Positions 54,182-62,568 of a DNA stretch of 64,000 bases are shown piece by piece. Every line of letters begins with the position of its first letter. Position 1 is the first letter of the stretch. The position numbers and the translations under genes are program-made. The DNA is taken from positions 1,674,001-1,738,000 of the forward strand of contig NZ_CP064786.1 in assembly GCF_017094485.1 (NCBI RefSeq). The letters are read 5' to 3'. The notes beneath the pieces were generated by a model, which saw nothing but the letters and a program-made list of their open reading frames with translations, made no database searches and was not told the DNA's origin. Source of the DNA: Natranaeroarchaeum sulfidigenes (GTDB lineage: Archaea; Halobacteriota; Halobacteria; Halobacteriales; Natronoarchaeaceae).

Positions 54182-55147
54182 ATGAGTACGAATACGATCG
54201 ACGTCGGCGTTATCGGCGTTGGGAGCATGGGCCGACACCACGCGCGTGTGTACCAGGAACTCCCAACGACTGAGCTAGTCGGTGTTGCTGACGCGGATCT
54301 GGAGGCCGCGACGAGTGTCGCATCGGACTACGAAACGACCGCACTCTCGATCGAGAAACTCCTCGATCGAGTCGATGCCGTCTCGATCGCCGTCCCGACG
54401 AAGTATCACTTCGAGACGGCGATGACGGCGTTCAGGAGGGAGACCCACGTTCTCGTCGAGAAACCGATCGTCGACTCACCGGAGTACGGACAGGAACTAA
54501 TAGAGTTCGCTGGCGAACACGACCTCGTCCTGCAGGTCGGCCATATCGAGCGGTTCAACCCGGCGATACAGGCGCTCGTCGATATCGTTCCGGATCTCGA
54601 CGTACTCGCGGTCGACGCCAGACGGCTGGGGCCGCCACTTGACCGTGATATCGGAACGAGTCCTGTGCTCGATCTGATGATTCACGATATCGACGTCTTG
54701 CTGTCCCTGCTCGACGAGCACGGAGATGTCACACATGCGAGTGCAACCGCAGACGACCAGCACGTTACCGCGACGGTCGAGTTCGGCGACGTGCTTGGGA
54801 CCCTGACGGCCAGTCGAATTACCCAGCAGAAGGTCCGTGAGATGACGATTACAGCCCGTGAGTGTCAGGTGTACGTCGATTACATCTCGCGGTCGATTCA
54901 GATTCACCGTCACTCCTTGCCGGAGTACATCGAAGAGAACGGAGACCTCCGGTATCGGCACGAGAACATCGTCGAGCATCCGACTGTCGAGAACGGTGAA
55001 CCCTTGAAAAAGGAGCTCGCTGCCTTCGCCGAGGCGATCCGGACGGGAACCGAACCGGTCGTTACCGGGGAGGACGGGCTGGAGGCTCTCAGGGTCGCAA
55101 GCGAGATCGAGACCGTCGCTCTCGGGGGTGAACGGGTTATCCAGTAG
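54182..55147 (+). CDS. Gfo/Idh/MocA family oxidoreductase
   Basis: The 321-residue protein starts with the NAD(P)-binding motif IDVGVIGVGSMGRHHARVY, has the EKPIVDSPEYG active-site lysine segment (K97 or so), and the C-terminal HDIDVLLSLLDEHG and QHVTATVEFGDVLG beta region. In sugar clusters these enzymes oxidise a nucleotide-sugar 3-position ahead of amination. Together with the neighbouring aminotransferase it resembles WbpB/WbpE-type chemistry. The gene starts 18 bp after that aminotransferase and ends 2 bp before the next gene. Confidence 0.9.
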   Translation: MSTNTIDVGVIGVGSMGRHHARVYQELPTTELVGVADADLEAATSVASDYETTALSIEKLLDRVDAVSIAVPTKYHFETAMTAFRRETHVLVEKPIVDSPEYGQELIEFAGEHDLVLQVGHIERFNPAIQALVDIVPDLDVLAVDARRLGPPLDRDIGTSPVLDLMIHDIDVLLSLLDEHGDVTHASATADDQHVTATVEFGDVLGTLTASRITQQKVREMTITARECQVYVDYISRSIQIHRHSLPEYIEENGDLRYRHENIVEHPTVENGEPLKKELAAFAEAIRTGTEPVVTGEDGLEALRVASEIETVALGGERVIQ

Positions 55148-55149
55148 CG

Positions 55150-56544
55150 ATGTCGAAGACACTTCAGGATACCCAGTGTTCGCGGTTATACCGTAGCAGC
55201 GCGACGCCCGATCAGCAGCGCGCGGCGTTCCGGTCCGGCGAGGTACCGGTCGCCGTTTACGGCCTCGGTCGACTGGGTCTCTCACTGTCGATGGTCTACG
55301 CCAGTACCACAGGCCACGTTGTGGGGGTCGGCAACGATCAAGAGCGTGTCGCTCGTATCGATGATGGAGAGTGTCCTGTCGACGACGAACCACGGCTTCC
55401 CTCGCTCGTCCGAACGGCCACAACTGCGGATGCGCTCTCGGTGACCACCAGAACAGGAGCGGTCGCGAAGGAAGCGAGCGTCCACGTTATCGCTGTCGAA
55501 ACCGGTATCAGGTCGGATAACGCGCCGGACTTCTCCGAGCTCAGGACGCTGCTCCGGGACATCGCACCCGCTCTGGATTCCGGGGACCTCGTACTGGTAG
55601 AATCGATCGTCCCCCCCGGAACGTGCCGCGATATCGTCCAGCCGATCCTGCTGGCCGGGAGCGATCTCGACGCCGACGAGTTCGGGGTTGCGGCCTGTCC
55701 GTCTCGTGCTACCCCGGGGAGATCCCTCCGCGAGATGCGCGGTAGCTACCCGAAGATCGTCGGCGGCGTCGACGCCGAGAGTACCCTCGCCGCCGCGGTG
55801 GTGTACGACGAACTCCGGGTTTCGGAGGTCGTCACGGTCAATACCAGCACAGTGGCCGAGTGCGCCCGCGTCGTCGAGAGCGTCTACCGGGACGTCACGA
55901 TCGGGCTGGCGAACGAACTGGCGGGACTGGCCGACGAACTCGGCACCGATATACCTCGCGCAATCGAGGCTGCGAACACACACCCGCGCTGTGACGTCCC
56001 CGACCCGCGACCGGGCACCGGGGGGTACGATCTCCCGGACACGCCATACTATCTCATCAACGAGTGTGCGTCGTCGACCCCGCTAATCGAAGCAGCCAGA
56101 GAGGTCAACGAGTCGATGCCCGAACACCTCGCAAACGCACTCGTCCGCGAACTGGCGGCCACCGATACCCACATTGAAGACGCCGTCGTGTTGTTGCTCG
56201 GACTATCCCATCATCCAAATGTCGGCGAGACGCGGGCCGCCCCGTCAATCGAGCTGTCGAACACATTGGCACGCTTCGGGGCAACGGTTGTCGGTGTCGA
56301 CCCGCTCGTCGAGGATACGTCCGCATTCGAGGACATCTACTTCGCGGGGGTAGATCACGTCCGCGAGATGGATCTCGACGCCGTGGTGGTAGTAACCGAC
56401 CACGATGTGTTCGATGAGTTCGACTGGTCCGTGTTCGATCCACCACTGGTAGTCCTCGACGGCAGAGGGAGCCTCGATGGGTCGGCCGACGCGAGCCTTA
56501 GTGCACACCATGTCACACGGTTCGGCGTCTCGTCGTCGAACTGA
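55150..56544 (+). CDS. UDP-glucose/ManNAc dehydrogenase-like protein lacking the catalytic residues
   Basis: This 464-residue protein has the fold of nucleotide-sugar dehydrogenases: VAVYGLGRLGLSLSMVYAST, VIAVETGIRSDNAPDF, and the later SIELSNTLARFGATVVGVDPLV. Yet the catalytic set has changed. The cysteine loop GG-x-C is GGYDLPD here, with D294 in place of C. The catalytic lysine and asparagine of the AExxK...N segment are R240 and S244 (AECARVVESVYRD), and the aspartate after the cysteine is T298. By homology it should not be able to oxidise a sugar alcohol to the acid. It starts 2 bp after the Gfo/Idh/MocA gene, so it is certainly co-expressed. It may be a pseudoenzyme or have a new activity. 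Confidence 0.88.
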   Translation: MSKTLQDTQCSRLYRSSATPDQQRAAFRSGEVPVAVYGLGRLGLSLSMVYASTTGHVVGVGNDQERVARIDDGECPVDDEPRLPSLVRTATTADALSVTTRTGAVAKEASVHVIAVETGIRSDNAPDFSELRTLLRDIAPALDSGDLVLVESIVPPGTCRDIVQPILLAGSDLDADEFGVAACPSRATPGRSLREMRGSYPKIVGGVDAESTLAAAVVYDELRVSEVVTVNTSTVAECARVVESVYRDVTIGLANELAGLADELGTDIPRAIEAANTHPRCDVPDPRPGTGGYDLPDTPYYLINECASSTPLIEAAREVNESMPEHLANALVRELAATDTHIEDAVVLLLGLSHHPNVGETRAAPSIELSNTLARFGATVVGVDPLVEDTSAFEDIYFAGVDHVREMDLDAVVVVTDHDVFDEFDWSVFDPPLVVLDGRGSLDGSADASLSAHHVTRFGVSSSN

Positions 56545-56626
56545 GACAGCCCCCGAACCAAGCTGCAGTGAGCCGCCCCCTGTTCGATTTTGTATAAAAA
56601 GCTCACCAGAGAGAGCTGCTCTCGGT

Positions 56627-57874
56627 CTACAACTGATTCCGACGAGCGTAACTGATACCGATCAGGGCCGCCAGCGCGACGATGCCCGTGAGGACGCCAA
56701 AGCCATGCAGTCCGTCGTCGCCAGTCTGGCCCTGTGTGCCGGTTTCGTCACCGTTCCCCTCGGAATGGTTTCCGTTGACGGTGGTTTCGTTACCATTGGT
56801 GTCAGTACCGTTCTCGCTTCCCACCCCATTCGAGGGTTCCTCAAGCACCTGTACCGACGTAGTCGTCCCCTCAACGCCCAGTTCGTAGCTACCGGGCTCC
56901 TCGAATGTCACCTCTGTCGTTAATTGCGTGCTCTCACCTGCCTCGAGCGAAACCGTCTCTGTGTCGATCAGTTCGTCCTCACCGGTGAACTCGACCTCAA
57001 ACTCCCCGTCGGCGTTTCCAACGTTTGTGACGGTGGTACTGATCTCGACCGTTTCACCGGGTTCGGCTGTCGATGGGAACGCAGTGAGACTGGAGACAGA
57101 GAGCTCGGGCACGCCACCCGGAGTGATCGTGATCGGCTCGTCGAGGCTCGGTAGAGATGTACTCGTGTGAGAGTCACCGGCCCCTGAGATCAGTTTCCAG
57201 TCATCGAGCTGTCCGTCATATCCCTCGGGATCCTCATAGCGGTAGTCCGCCTCCTCGTTGAAGTACGGCTCTATCGTGATCTCCCAGTCACCATCGTCGA
57301 GACCACCGTTGAACGCGCCACCGTCAGTTCGTCCTTCCGTCCAGATCCAGGTGATCCGGCTCGACGTGTCGTCGTGGTCGAACGTGTCGAGCGGGCCTCC
57401 GTAGTGACTTTCGCTGTAGGCATCGTCTTCGACGACCCATTCGCCATCTTCGGGCAATCCATCGATCTGCATCGTGAGCGATCCACCGCGTGTGTCGCCA
57501 TCCACTTTATCGTGGACGAGAACGAGGCTGAGCCCATCACTGCCCTCGTGGAGCATGAGGATGCTCGCGTCGTCCTTCTGGTACTCGGTCGTCCCGTACG
57601 AGCTATACAGGTAGTCGGGGTAGTCGTGGGTCTCGGGTGTCCGGTAGTCGTAGAACTCCTCTGCGGTCTGGGTTCCGTCACCGACTGGTGTGATCTCGAA
57701 CTCTTCGTCGCCCTGAGTGACCACGTAGGTGTCATCGTCAGCATCGTCACCTGTCGTCCCCGCGGTCGCGGGCGGGGCGAGCGCGGTGACACAGGCAATG
57801 CAGACGAGGACAATCAGGGCTGTTCTCAGTCCTTGGAAGGTATTCGTATCCATCTCTCGTTCGTTACGGTCCAT
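56627..57874 (-). CDS. secreted cell-surface protein with CARDB-like domain and PGF-CTERM-like anchor
   Basis: This 415-residue protein begins with a signal peptide (ALIVLVCIACVTALAPPATAG), then an acidic region of unknown fold, a CARDB-like beta domain (ELSVSSLTAFPSTAEPGETVEIS... EPGSYELGVEGTT), a threonine/asparagine-rich stalk with several N-glycosylation sites (NGT, NET, NHS), and a C-terminal HGFGVLTGIVALAALIGISYARRNQL. That tail resembles PGF-CTERM signals cut by archaeosortase A, with H replacing P. A TATA-like GCTATAAC about 22 bp upstream supports the ATG at 57874. It converges with the dehydrogenase-like gene upstream. Confidence 0.85.
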   Translation of the reverse strand: MDRNEREMDTNTFQGLRTALIVLVCIACVTALAPPATAGTTGDDADDDTYVVTQGDEEFEITPVGDGTQTAEEFYDYRTPETHDYPDYLYSSYGTTEYQKDDASILMLHEGSDGLSLVLVHDKVDGDTRGGSLTMQIDGLPEDGEWVVEDDAYSESHYGGPLDTFDHDDTSSRITWIWTEGRTDGGAFNGGLDDGDWEITIEPYFNEEADYRYEDPEGYDGQLDDWKLISGAGDSHTSTSLPSLDEPITITPGGVPELSVSSLTAFPSTAEPGETVEISTTVTNVGNADGEFEVEFTGEDELIDTETVSLEAGESTQLTTEVTFEEPGSYELGVEGTTTSVQVLEEPSNGVGSENGTDTNGNETTVNGNHSEGNGDETGTQGQTGDDGLHGFGVLTGIVALAALIGISYARRNQL

Positions 57875-57892
57875 TCCCGCTTTGCGACCTTT

Positions 57893-57900
57893 GTTATAGC
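57893..57900 (-). promoter_or_regulatory. TATA-like box for the surface protein gene
   Basis: On the minus strand this reads GCTATAAC, 19-26 bp upstream of the ATG at 57874. It supports that start over the ATG at 57853. The short distance implies a leaderless transcript. Confidence 0.4.
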
Positions 57901-58135
57901 GCTACTTTCCTTTCGTAGGATCGTTATTCTCATTCCAATACGGAGTACGGAGCCCTGAAATGGACGAATTGCCCGCAGAGGGGATTCCGACGTAGCCACA
58001 ACTGCTGCTGGCGGATTGTTCGCAATCAGAGAGCCAATATCCGGAACAAGGTCAGTATAACAATGAGACGCTCCCACCTCGTGGAGAGTACGATGAACCG
58101 AATCGTCCGTACTACCGTTCCCCCCACCGACCAGA

Positions 58136-59134
58136 ATGTACCGAGAGCATAGTATCGGCGTCGTCGTCCCGGCGTACAACGAGGAAGGCTTCGTCGGCGA
58201 TGTCATCGATACGCTCCCCGAGTACGTCGATCGGGTGTACGCGGTCGACGACTGCTCAACGGACGGGACGTGGGCAGAGATACAGGCACACGCGGACCGA
58301 CGCAACGCAAACACGGAGCAGGCGCTCGCGGACGGCGGTGTCCAGTTCGACCGACACGTCGTTCCGATCCAGCACGAGGAGAATCAGGGAGTCGGCGGCG
58401 CGATCAAAACCGGCTACCAGCACGCGAGAGCTGACGAGGTCGACATCACGACGGTCGTCGGCGGCGACGGACAGATGGATCCCGACATGCTGGATCGCTT
58501 GCTCGATCCGATCGTCGAGGAGCGTGCCGAGTACGTCAAGGGTAACCGATTGATACATCCCGAACACCGCGAAGAAATGCCGACGTTCCGACTCGTCGGG
58601 AACGCTATCCTCTCATTCCTCACCAAAATCGCCAGCGGCTACTGGACCATTGGCGATCCACAGAACGGCTACACCGCGATCTCGCTCCACGCGCTGGAGA
58701 CCGTCGAAATCGACGAGATGTACGAGTACTACGGGTACTGCAACGACCTGCTCGTCAACCTAAACGCCGCGGAGCTCAGGGTCGCGGACGTCCCGGTACC
58801 AAGCCGGTACGCTGACGAGGAGAGCCACATCTCGTACCTGGAGTATATTCCGAGAGTCTCGCTCATGTTGCTCTCGAATTTCCTGTGGCGCTTGCGCGTC
58901 AAGTACCTAACACGGAACTTCCACCCGCTTGTCCTGCTCTACGGGATCGGTGCGGCGGCGAGCTTCGTGGGGATTTTCAGGGGGCTTCGGAACGTGGTCG
59001 GGGTGGTTCGTCGTCGCAAGCACGACCGCGAGAGTTCGCTCCCAGTCGTGTTGCTTGGTACGCTGATGCTCGTCCTCGCAATGATCTTCGATATGGTGGA
59101 AAACGAGGAGTTAGAAGAGCGAGAGATCGGCTGA
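58136..59134 (+). CDS. family 2 glycosyltransferase with C-terminal TM helices (dolichol-phosphate sugar synthase type)
   Basis: The 332-residue protein has the GT-A core VVVPAYNEEGFVGDVIDTL, VDDCSTDGTW for nucleotide binding, NQGVGGAIKTGY, and GGDGQMDPDML as the DxD-like metal site. C-terminal hydrophobic helices (about 262-285 and 300-318) anchor it. It resembles AglJ/DPM1-type enzymes that load a sugar onto dolichol phosphate for N-glycosylation in haloarchaea. A promoter may be in the 260-bp gap before it. It is followed by the tRNA-like region. Confidence 0.88.
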   Translation: MYREHSIGVVVPAYNEEGFVGDVIDTLPEYVDRVYAVDDCSTDGTWAEIQAHADRRNANTEQALADGGVQFDRHVVPIQHEENQGVGGAIKTGYQHARADEVDITTVVGGDGQMDPDMLDRLLDPIVEERAEYVKGNRLIHPEHREEMPTFRLVGNAILSFLTKIASGYWTIGDPQNGYTAISLHALETVEIDEMYEYYGYCNDLLVNLNAAELRVADVPVPSRYADEESHISYLEYIPRVSLMLLSNFLWRLRVKYLTRNFHPLVLLYGIGAAASFVGIFRGLRNVVGVVRRRKHDRESSLPVVLLGTLMLVLAMIFDMVENEELEEREIG

Positions 59135-59242
59135 GTGCCGGTATGAAGAGGATACGGACAGTATCCACAGAATAACAATACAGCGATCGACCAACAGATC
59201 GGATAGCGGCTGTGGCACGGGGCCATGTCGCCGCGACGTACT

Positions 59243-59323
59243 GGAAGGGTAGCTCAGTGGCAGAGCACCACCATCTCGGTGGGGGCCTTACGGCTTCGTG
59301 TGGTTCGAATCCCACCCCTTCCG
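59243..59323 (+). tRNA. tRNA-like sequence, probably degenerate; isotype uncertain
   Basis: The acceptor stem pairs perfectly: GGAAGGG at 59243-59249 with CCCTTCC at 59316-59322, then discriminator G. The D-arm GCTC-AGTGGCA-GAGC is perfect. The T-arm GTG-(T)-GG TTCGAAT CCCAC has one bulged base. The anticodon arm CCACC/GGTGG leaves only a 5-base loop (ATCTC), and the variable region is about 15 bases, so it is not a clean tRNA. TCT (Arg) or CTC (Glu) would be the nearest readings. It could be a decayed tRNA or part of the repeat array that follows it. Confidence 0.45.
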
Positions 59324-59631
59324 TGACACGACGAACGGACGTGAGGAGTGGCACGGGTTCGTGGGATTCGAGCCCTGCAAGACGAGCAAAGCGAGTCTTG
59401 CTCCGGTTCGAATCCCACCCCGTCCGCTTGTGCGAGAAGCGAAGGCGACGAGCCAAGCGTCCACGTGGGATTCGAAGTAGACAGGTCGCGCGCAGCGTAG
59501 CGGGCACGTCCTGGCGTGGTTCGAATCCCACCCCGTCCGCTTGTGCGGCGTCGTCACGAACAGGGTGAGTGACGGCCCGAAGCGACACGTCGCTTCGGTG
59601 AACGGACGTGAGGAGCCAGGCGTCCACGGGG
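59302..59631. repeat. tandem array of tRNA 3'-end-derived repeats with T-arm inverted repeats
   Basis: GGTTCGAATCCCACCCC-(G/T)-TCCG, the 3' end of a tRNA, occurs at 59302-59323, 59405-59426 and 59518-59539; the last two are followed by CTTGTGCG. GAACGGACGTGAGGAG occurs at 59333-59348 and 59600-59615. GAGCCARGCGTCCACG occurs near 59450 and 59613. Each of the last two units also has an inverted GTGGGATTCGA ahead of its T-arm, giving 11-14 bp palindromic arms (59361-59374 with 59405-59418; 59465-59476 with 59520-59531). This looks like repeated duplication of a tRNA end, as left by site-specific integrations. Confidence 0.75.
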
Positions 59632-59670
59632 AATACCGACGTCAGAACACCACAAAAGAGCGTGCCGTTC

Positions 59671-60648
59671 TTATCGACTACCTGTGACGAGCTCGGCGAG
59701 CCCGTTTTCGAGCGAGATCGTGGGTTCGTACTTGAGGAGTTCACGAGCGCGCGAGAGATCCGCCTCACTATGCCGGACGTCGCCCTGTCTGGCGTCGCGG
59801 TGGACGATTTCGGAGCGGGATCCGACCACGTCACGGACGAGTTCAGCCAGTTTGCGGATAGACGTACTCGTTCCCGTCCCGACGTTGTACGCCCGCCCGG
59901 TGTGGTCGGTCGTTGCAGCAGCCAGGTTAGCATCGACGACGTCCGAGACGTGGACGAAGTCACGGGTCTGCTCACCGTCACCGTGGACGGTGATCGGCTC
60001 TCCGGATCGGGCCTGTTCAAGAAATGCGGTGATCACGCCGCTGTACTCGCCGCCGGTCTGTCCCGGACCGTAGACGTTGAAATACCGCAACGGTATGGCG
60101 TCGATATCGTATAGCTCAGCGAACGTTCTGGTATATTGATCGATCGCGAGCTTGTCGACGGCGTACGGCGACTTCGGACGTTTCGGGGCGTCCTCCGCAA
60201 TCGGCGTCTGCTCGGGGTCGCCGTAGATAGCACAGCTAGAGGCGACGACGATCCGTGCGTCCTCCTGACGCGCACGTTCGAGCAGTTCGACGGTCGCGGT
60301 CGCGTTCGTACGGTGGCTGCGCACCGGCTCCTCGATCGACTCGTCGACGCTCACCAGTCCCGCCTGATGGAAGATCACGTCGACGCCGTCGGTCGCCCAG
60401 TCGAGCGCCGAACTGTCCCGGAGGTCCCCCTGAACGAACTCGACCTCGGCCGGGAGGTGGTCGGTACTGCCGGTCGAGAGGTTATCGAGAACACGAACAT
60501 CGTTTTCCGCGGCCAGTCTCGCCGCGATATGGCCACCGATGAATCCCGCACCGCCGGTGACGAGCACGGTCCGGTCGTCGATCACCGACGGTGGGGTGCC
60601 CTCTGTCGATGGGGACGCCCGGCTCGAAGTGTCGTGAGATCCGTCCAT
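59671..60648 (-). CDS. NAD-dependent epimerase/dehydratase (GalE-like)
   Basis: This 325-residue extended SDR has an acidic or polar leader of about 25 residues, then VLVTGGAGFIGGHIAARLA, the SSCAIYGD motif with the catalytic serine, YAVDKLAIDQY (Y-x3-K), and RYFNVYGPGQTGGEYSGV. It is most similar in layout to UDP-glucose or UDP-GlcNAc 4-epimerases. The sugar cannot be chosen from motifs. It lies at the start of a - strand glycan group that continues to the right edge. Confidence 0.9.
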   Translation of the reverse strand: MDGSHDTSSRASPSTEGTPPSVIDDRTVLVTGGAGFIGGHIAARLAAENDVRVLDNLSTGSTDHLPAEVEFVQGDLRDSSALDWATDGVDVIFHQAGLVSVDESIEEPVRSHRTNATATVELLERARQEDARIVVASSCAIYGDPEQTPIAEDAPKRPKSPYAVDKLAIDQYTRTFAELYDIDAIPLRYFNVYGPGQTGGEYSGVITAFLEQARSGEPITVHGDGEQTRDFVHVSDVVDANLAAATTDHTGRAYNVGTGTSTSIRKLAELVRDVVGSRSEIVHRDARQGDVRHSEADLSRARELLKYEPTISLENGLAELVTGSR

Positions 60649-60733
60649 ACGCCTACGAGGCTGCGTCTGTGGTTTGTTATGGACGTGCTACCGTGCCGGA
60701 CTGGCGTGGAACACGCCAGTCTGTGTCTGGGGA

Positions 60734-62563
60734 CTACCCGTCGGTGTTATCGGGGTCGATCAGATACAGTTCGAACTCGCCGTTAGACTGTACGCGGTCG
60801 ACCTCCGTATTCTGCTCCAGTTGCTGGAAACCCTCTTCGGAATACCGAAGTTCCTGAAACAGACCGACCTCGCGGTCGTAGTCCGCCGAGGCCACTGGCA
60901 TGTAGGTCCGTTCGTCGTAGGCCCCTGCGAGATTATCGTTGAATTCCTCTTCCGGAATCACTTCACGGCTCCCCGGGAACGTCTCGGCGGTCGGGGAGTT
61001 CGTTCCGTAGTACGCGTCGACGTACCGTCGCGGGCCGGAACGGATGCCAGCAAACTGGACGTCCTCCTCACGGTCGTCAAACGCCGTCTCGTAGCCGCTC
61101 ATCTGTCCGTCCGAGATCTGGTTGCTCGGCTGGTAAATGTACGGTGACGGGTGAAATGAGATCAGTTGCATGACGAGGAACAGGACAAAGATCAGCCCGA
61201 GTCCCGTCGAGAGAACTGGCTTCGCACCGAGGTCACCGAAGCGATCGATCGAGATAGTGACTGCCACGGCACCCAGGATAGTGACGAGAGCCATCACAAA
61301 CCCGAAGTATCGGAAATACTGATCGGAGGCGTCGGCGAGCAGGAAAAGAACGAAAAAGACACTTGCCGGGATCCCAGCGACCACAAGATACTGGATGAAC
61401 GCACGACCGTTCGGACCGACGCGCCTGAGCTTGCCGACCAGTAACGTGAGAACCAGCAAGCCCGCAGCGATCACATAGAGCAGGCTGATACTGAACAGCT
61501 TCACGAACATCTCCTCGAGACTCCCCCCGAGGACAGCCAGCGATACCGTTCGACCAGCAACGGTTGTGCCAGGCGTCCCGCCCGTGATGAGGCCGGTCGT
61601 AATATCGACGACGGCAACACGAACACGTTCGAGGCGTGGGACCCACAGCAGGAACAGGAGCGTAAAGAGCGCTGTCTGGTCGTACAGCAATCGCTGTTGG
61701 TTGATCGGGTGTTCCGGATCCCGAAACGTCGAGTAGCCGTACTGGACGAGGGAGATTAGCAAGAAAGCCCCGAGCAGGTTCAGCGACTGCTGTGGATGGA
61801 TCAACATTGTCGCGATAGCCGAGAGTCCGAGCAGTAACCCGATACCGGAGACCGATCCCATCGGATAGCGTTCTCCACGGTCGCGCACGTAGCCAAAGAG
61901 CAAGTACAGGACGACCGGCACGAACATGATCGTCTGGGAGGTCGGATGAGCCGTCGTGTGGACGCCGACGTTGTTGATCGGCAACAACAGAAGCCCCGAG
62001 AGGACTCCGATCAGGATCGCTGGCCCGGAGTTCGTGATCGAGGCGACACACAGCGGAACGAACAACAGGAACAGCGCGAAGAACACGACGGTAGTCAGCA
62101 TCAGTGCGTGTGTATCCGGAAGTGCTGCGCCGTTCGAGAGCATCGTAGCGATCGAATGGACGGCAGGATATCGTAAACTTGCAGGATGGAGTGCGCCCGA
62201 TTCGATCATCCGGACCCAGCCGAGATGGCTCAGCGCGTCACCGGGACCATAAAAATGGAACCCACGGAAGATGGGCAACGCAATTACCGAGAGCACGGCA
62301 GAACCGGTCAGAAGGATCGATCCCTGCCACACTCGCCTGTACTGCGGTGACCCGAAGCCAACCACAGTACCGATGATCCCCGCGAGACCGACACCGATCC
62401 AGAAGAGTGTCGGCGTGCTGGCATAGAATGAGATCTCGTAGCCGGTGGCAGGCCTGGTTCGGGCCGCAACGATGCCGATGGTCAGCGCGAGAAAGCCGAG
62501 AACCAGCAACACTTTCCTCGTACGCGTGTCGGCCGGGTCGGTCTGTTTGGATGTAGTTGCCAT
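60734..62563 (-). CDS. polytopic membrane protein, GT-C-like, unknown function
   Basis: This 609-residue protein has about 12 hydrophobic helices spread over its first 470 residues and a soluble C-terminus of about 110 residues. An early luminal motif YGPGDALSHLGWVRMIESG has an acidic-then-histidine pattern seen in GT-C glycosyltransferases and oligosaccharyl enzymes. No known family is certain. The ATG at 62563 is used; a GTG at 62572 overlaps the upstream stop (GTGA) and is an alternative. Its place between an epimerase and a glycosyltransferase supports a role in glycan assembly or flipping. Confidence 0.75.
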   Translation of the reverse strand: MATTSKQTDPADTRTRKVLLVLGFLALTIGIVAARTRPATGYEISFYASTPTLFWIGVGLAGIIGTVVGFGSPQYRRVWQGSILLTGSAVLSVIALPIFRGFHFYGPGDALSHLGWVRMIESGALHPASLRYPAVHSIATMLSNGAALPDTHALMLTTVVFFALFLLFVPLCVASITNSGPAILIGVLSGLLLLPINNVGVHTTAHPTSQTIMFVPVVLYLLFGYVRDRGERYPMGSVSGIGLLLGLSAIATMLIHPQQSLNLLGAFLLISLVQYGYSTFRDPEHPINQQRLLYDQTALFTLLFLLWVPRLERVRVAVVDITTGLITGGTPGTTVAGRTVSLAVLGGSLEEMFVKLFSISLLYVIAAGLLVLTLLVGKLRRVGPNGRAFIQYLVVAGIPASVFFVLFLLADASDQYFRYFGFVMALVTILGAVAVTISIDRFGDLGAKPVLSTGLGLIFVLFLVMQLISFHPSPYIYQPSNQISDGQMSGYETAFDDREEDVQFAGIRSGPRRYVDAYYGTNSPTAETFPGSREVIPEEEFNDNLAGAYDERTYMPVASADYDREVGLFQELRYSEEGFQQLEQNTEVDRVQSNGEFELYLIDPDNTDG

Positions 62564-62568
62564 TGGGA

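Noticed and set aside
58977-60020. A 347-codon minus-strand frame across the tRNA-like region
   Set aside because: The translated GWDSN and GVGFEP words are the known artefact of reading tRNA T-arm sequence as protein, and the composition is very basic. It overlaps the epimerase gene.
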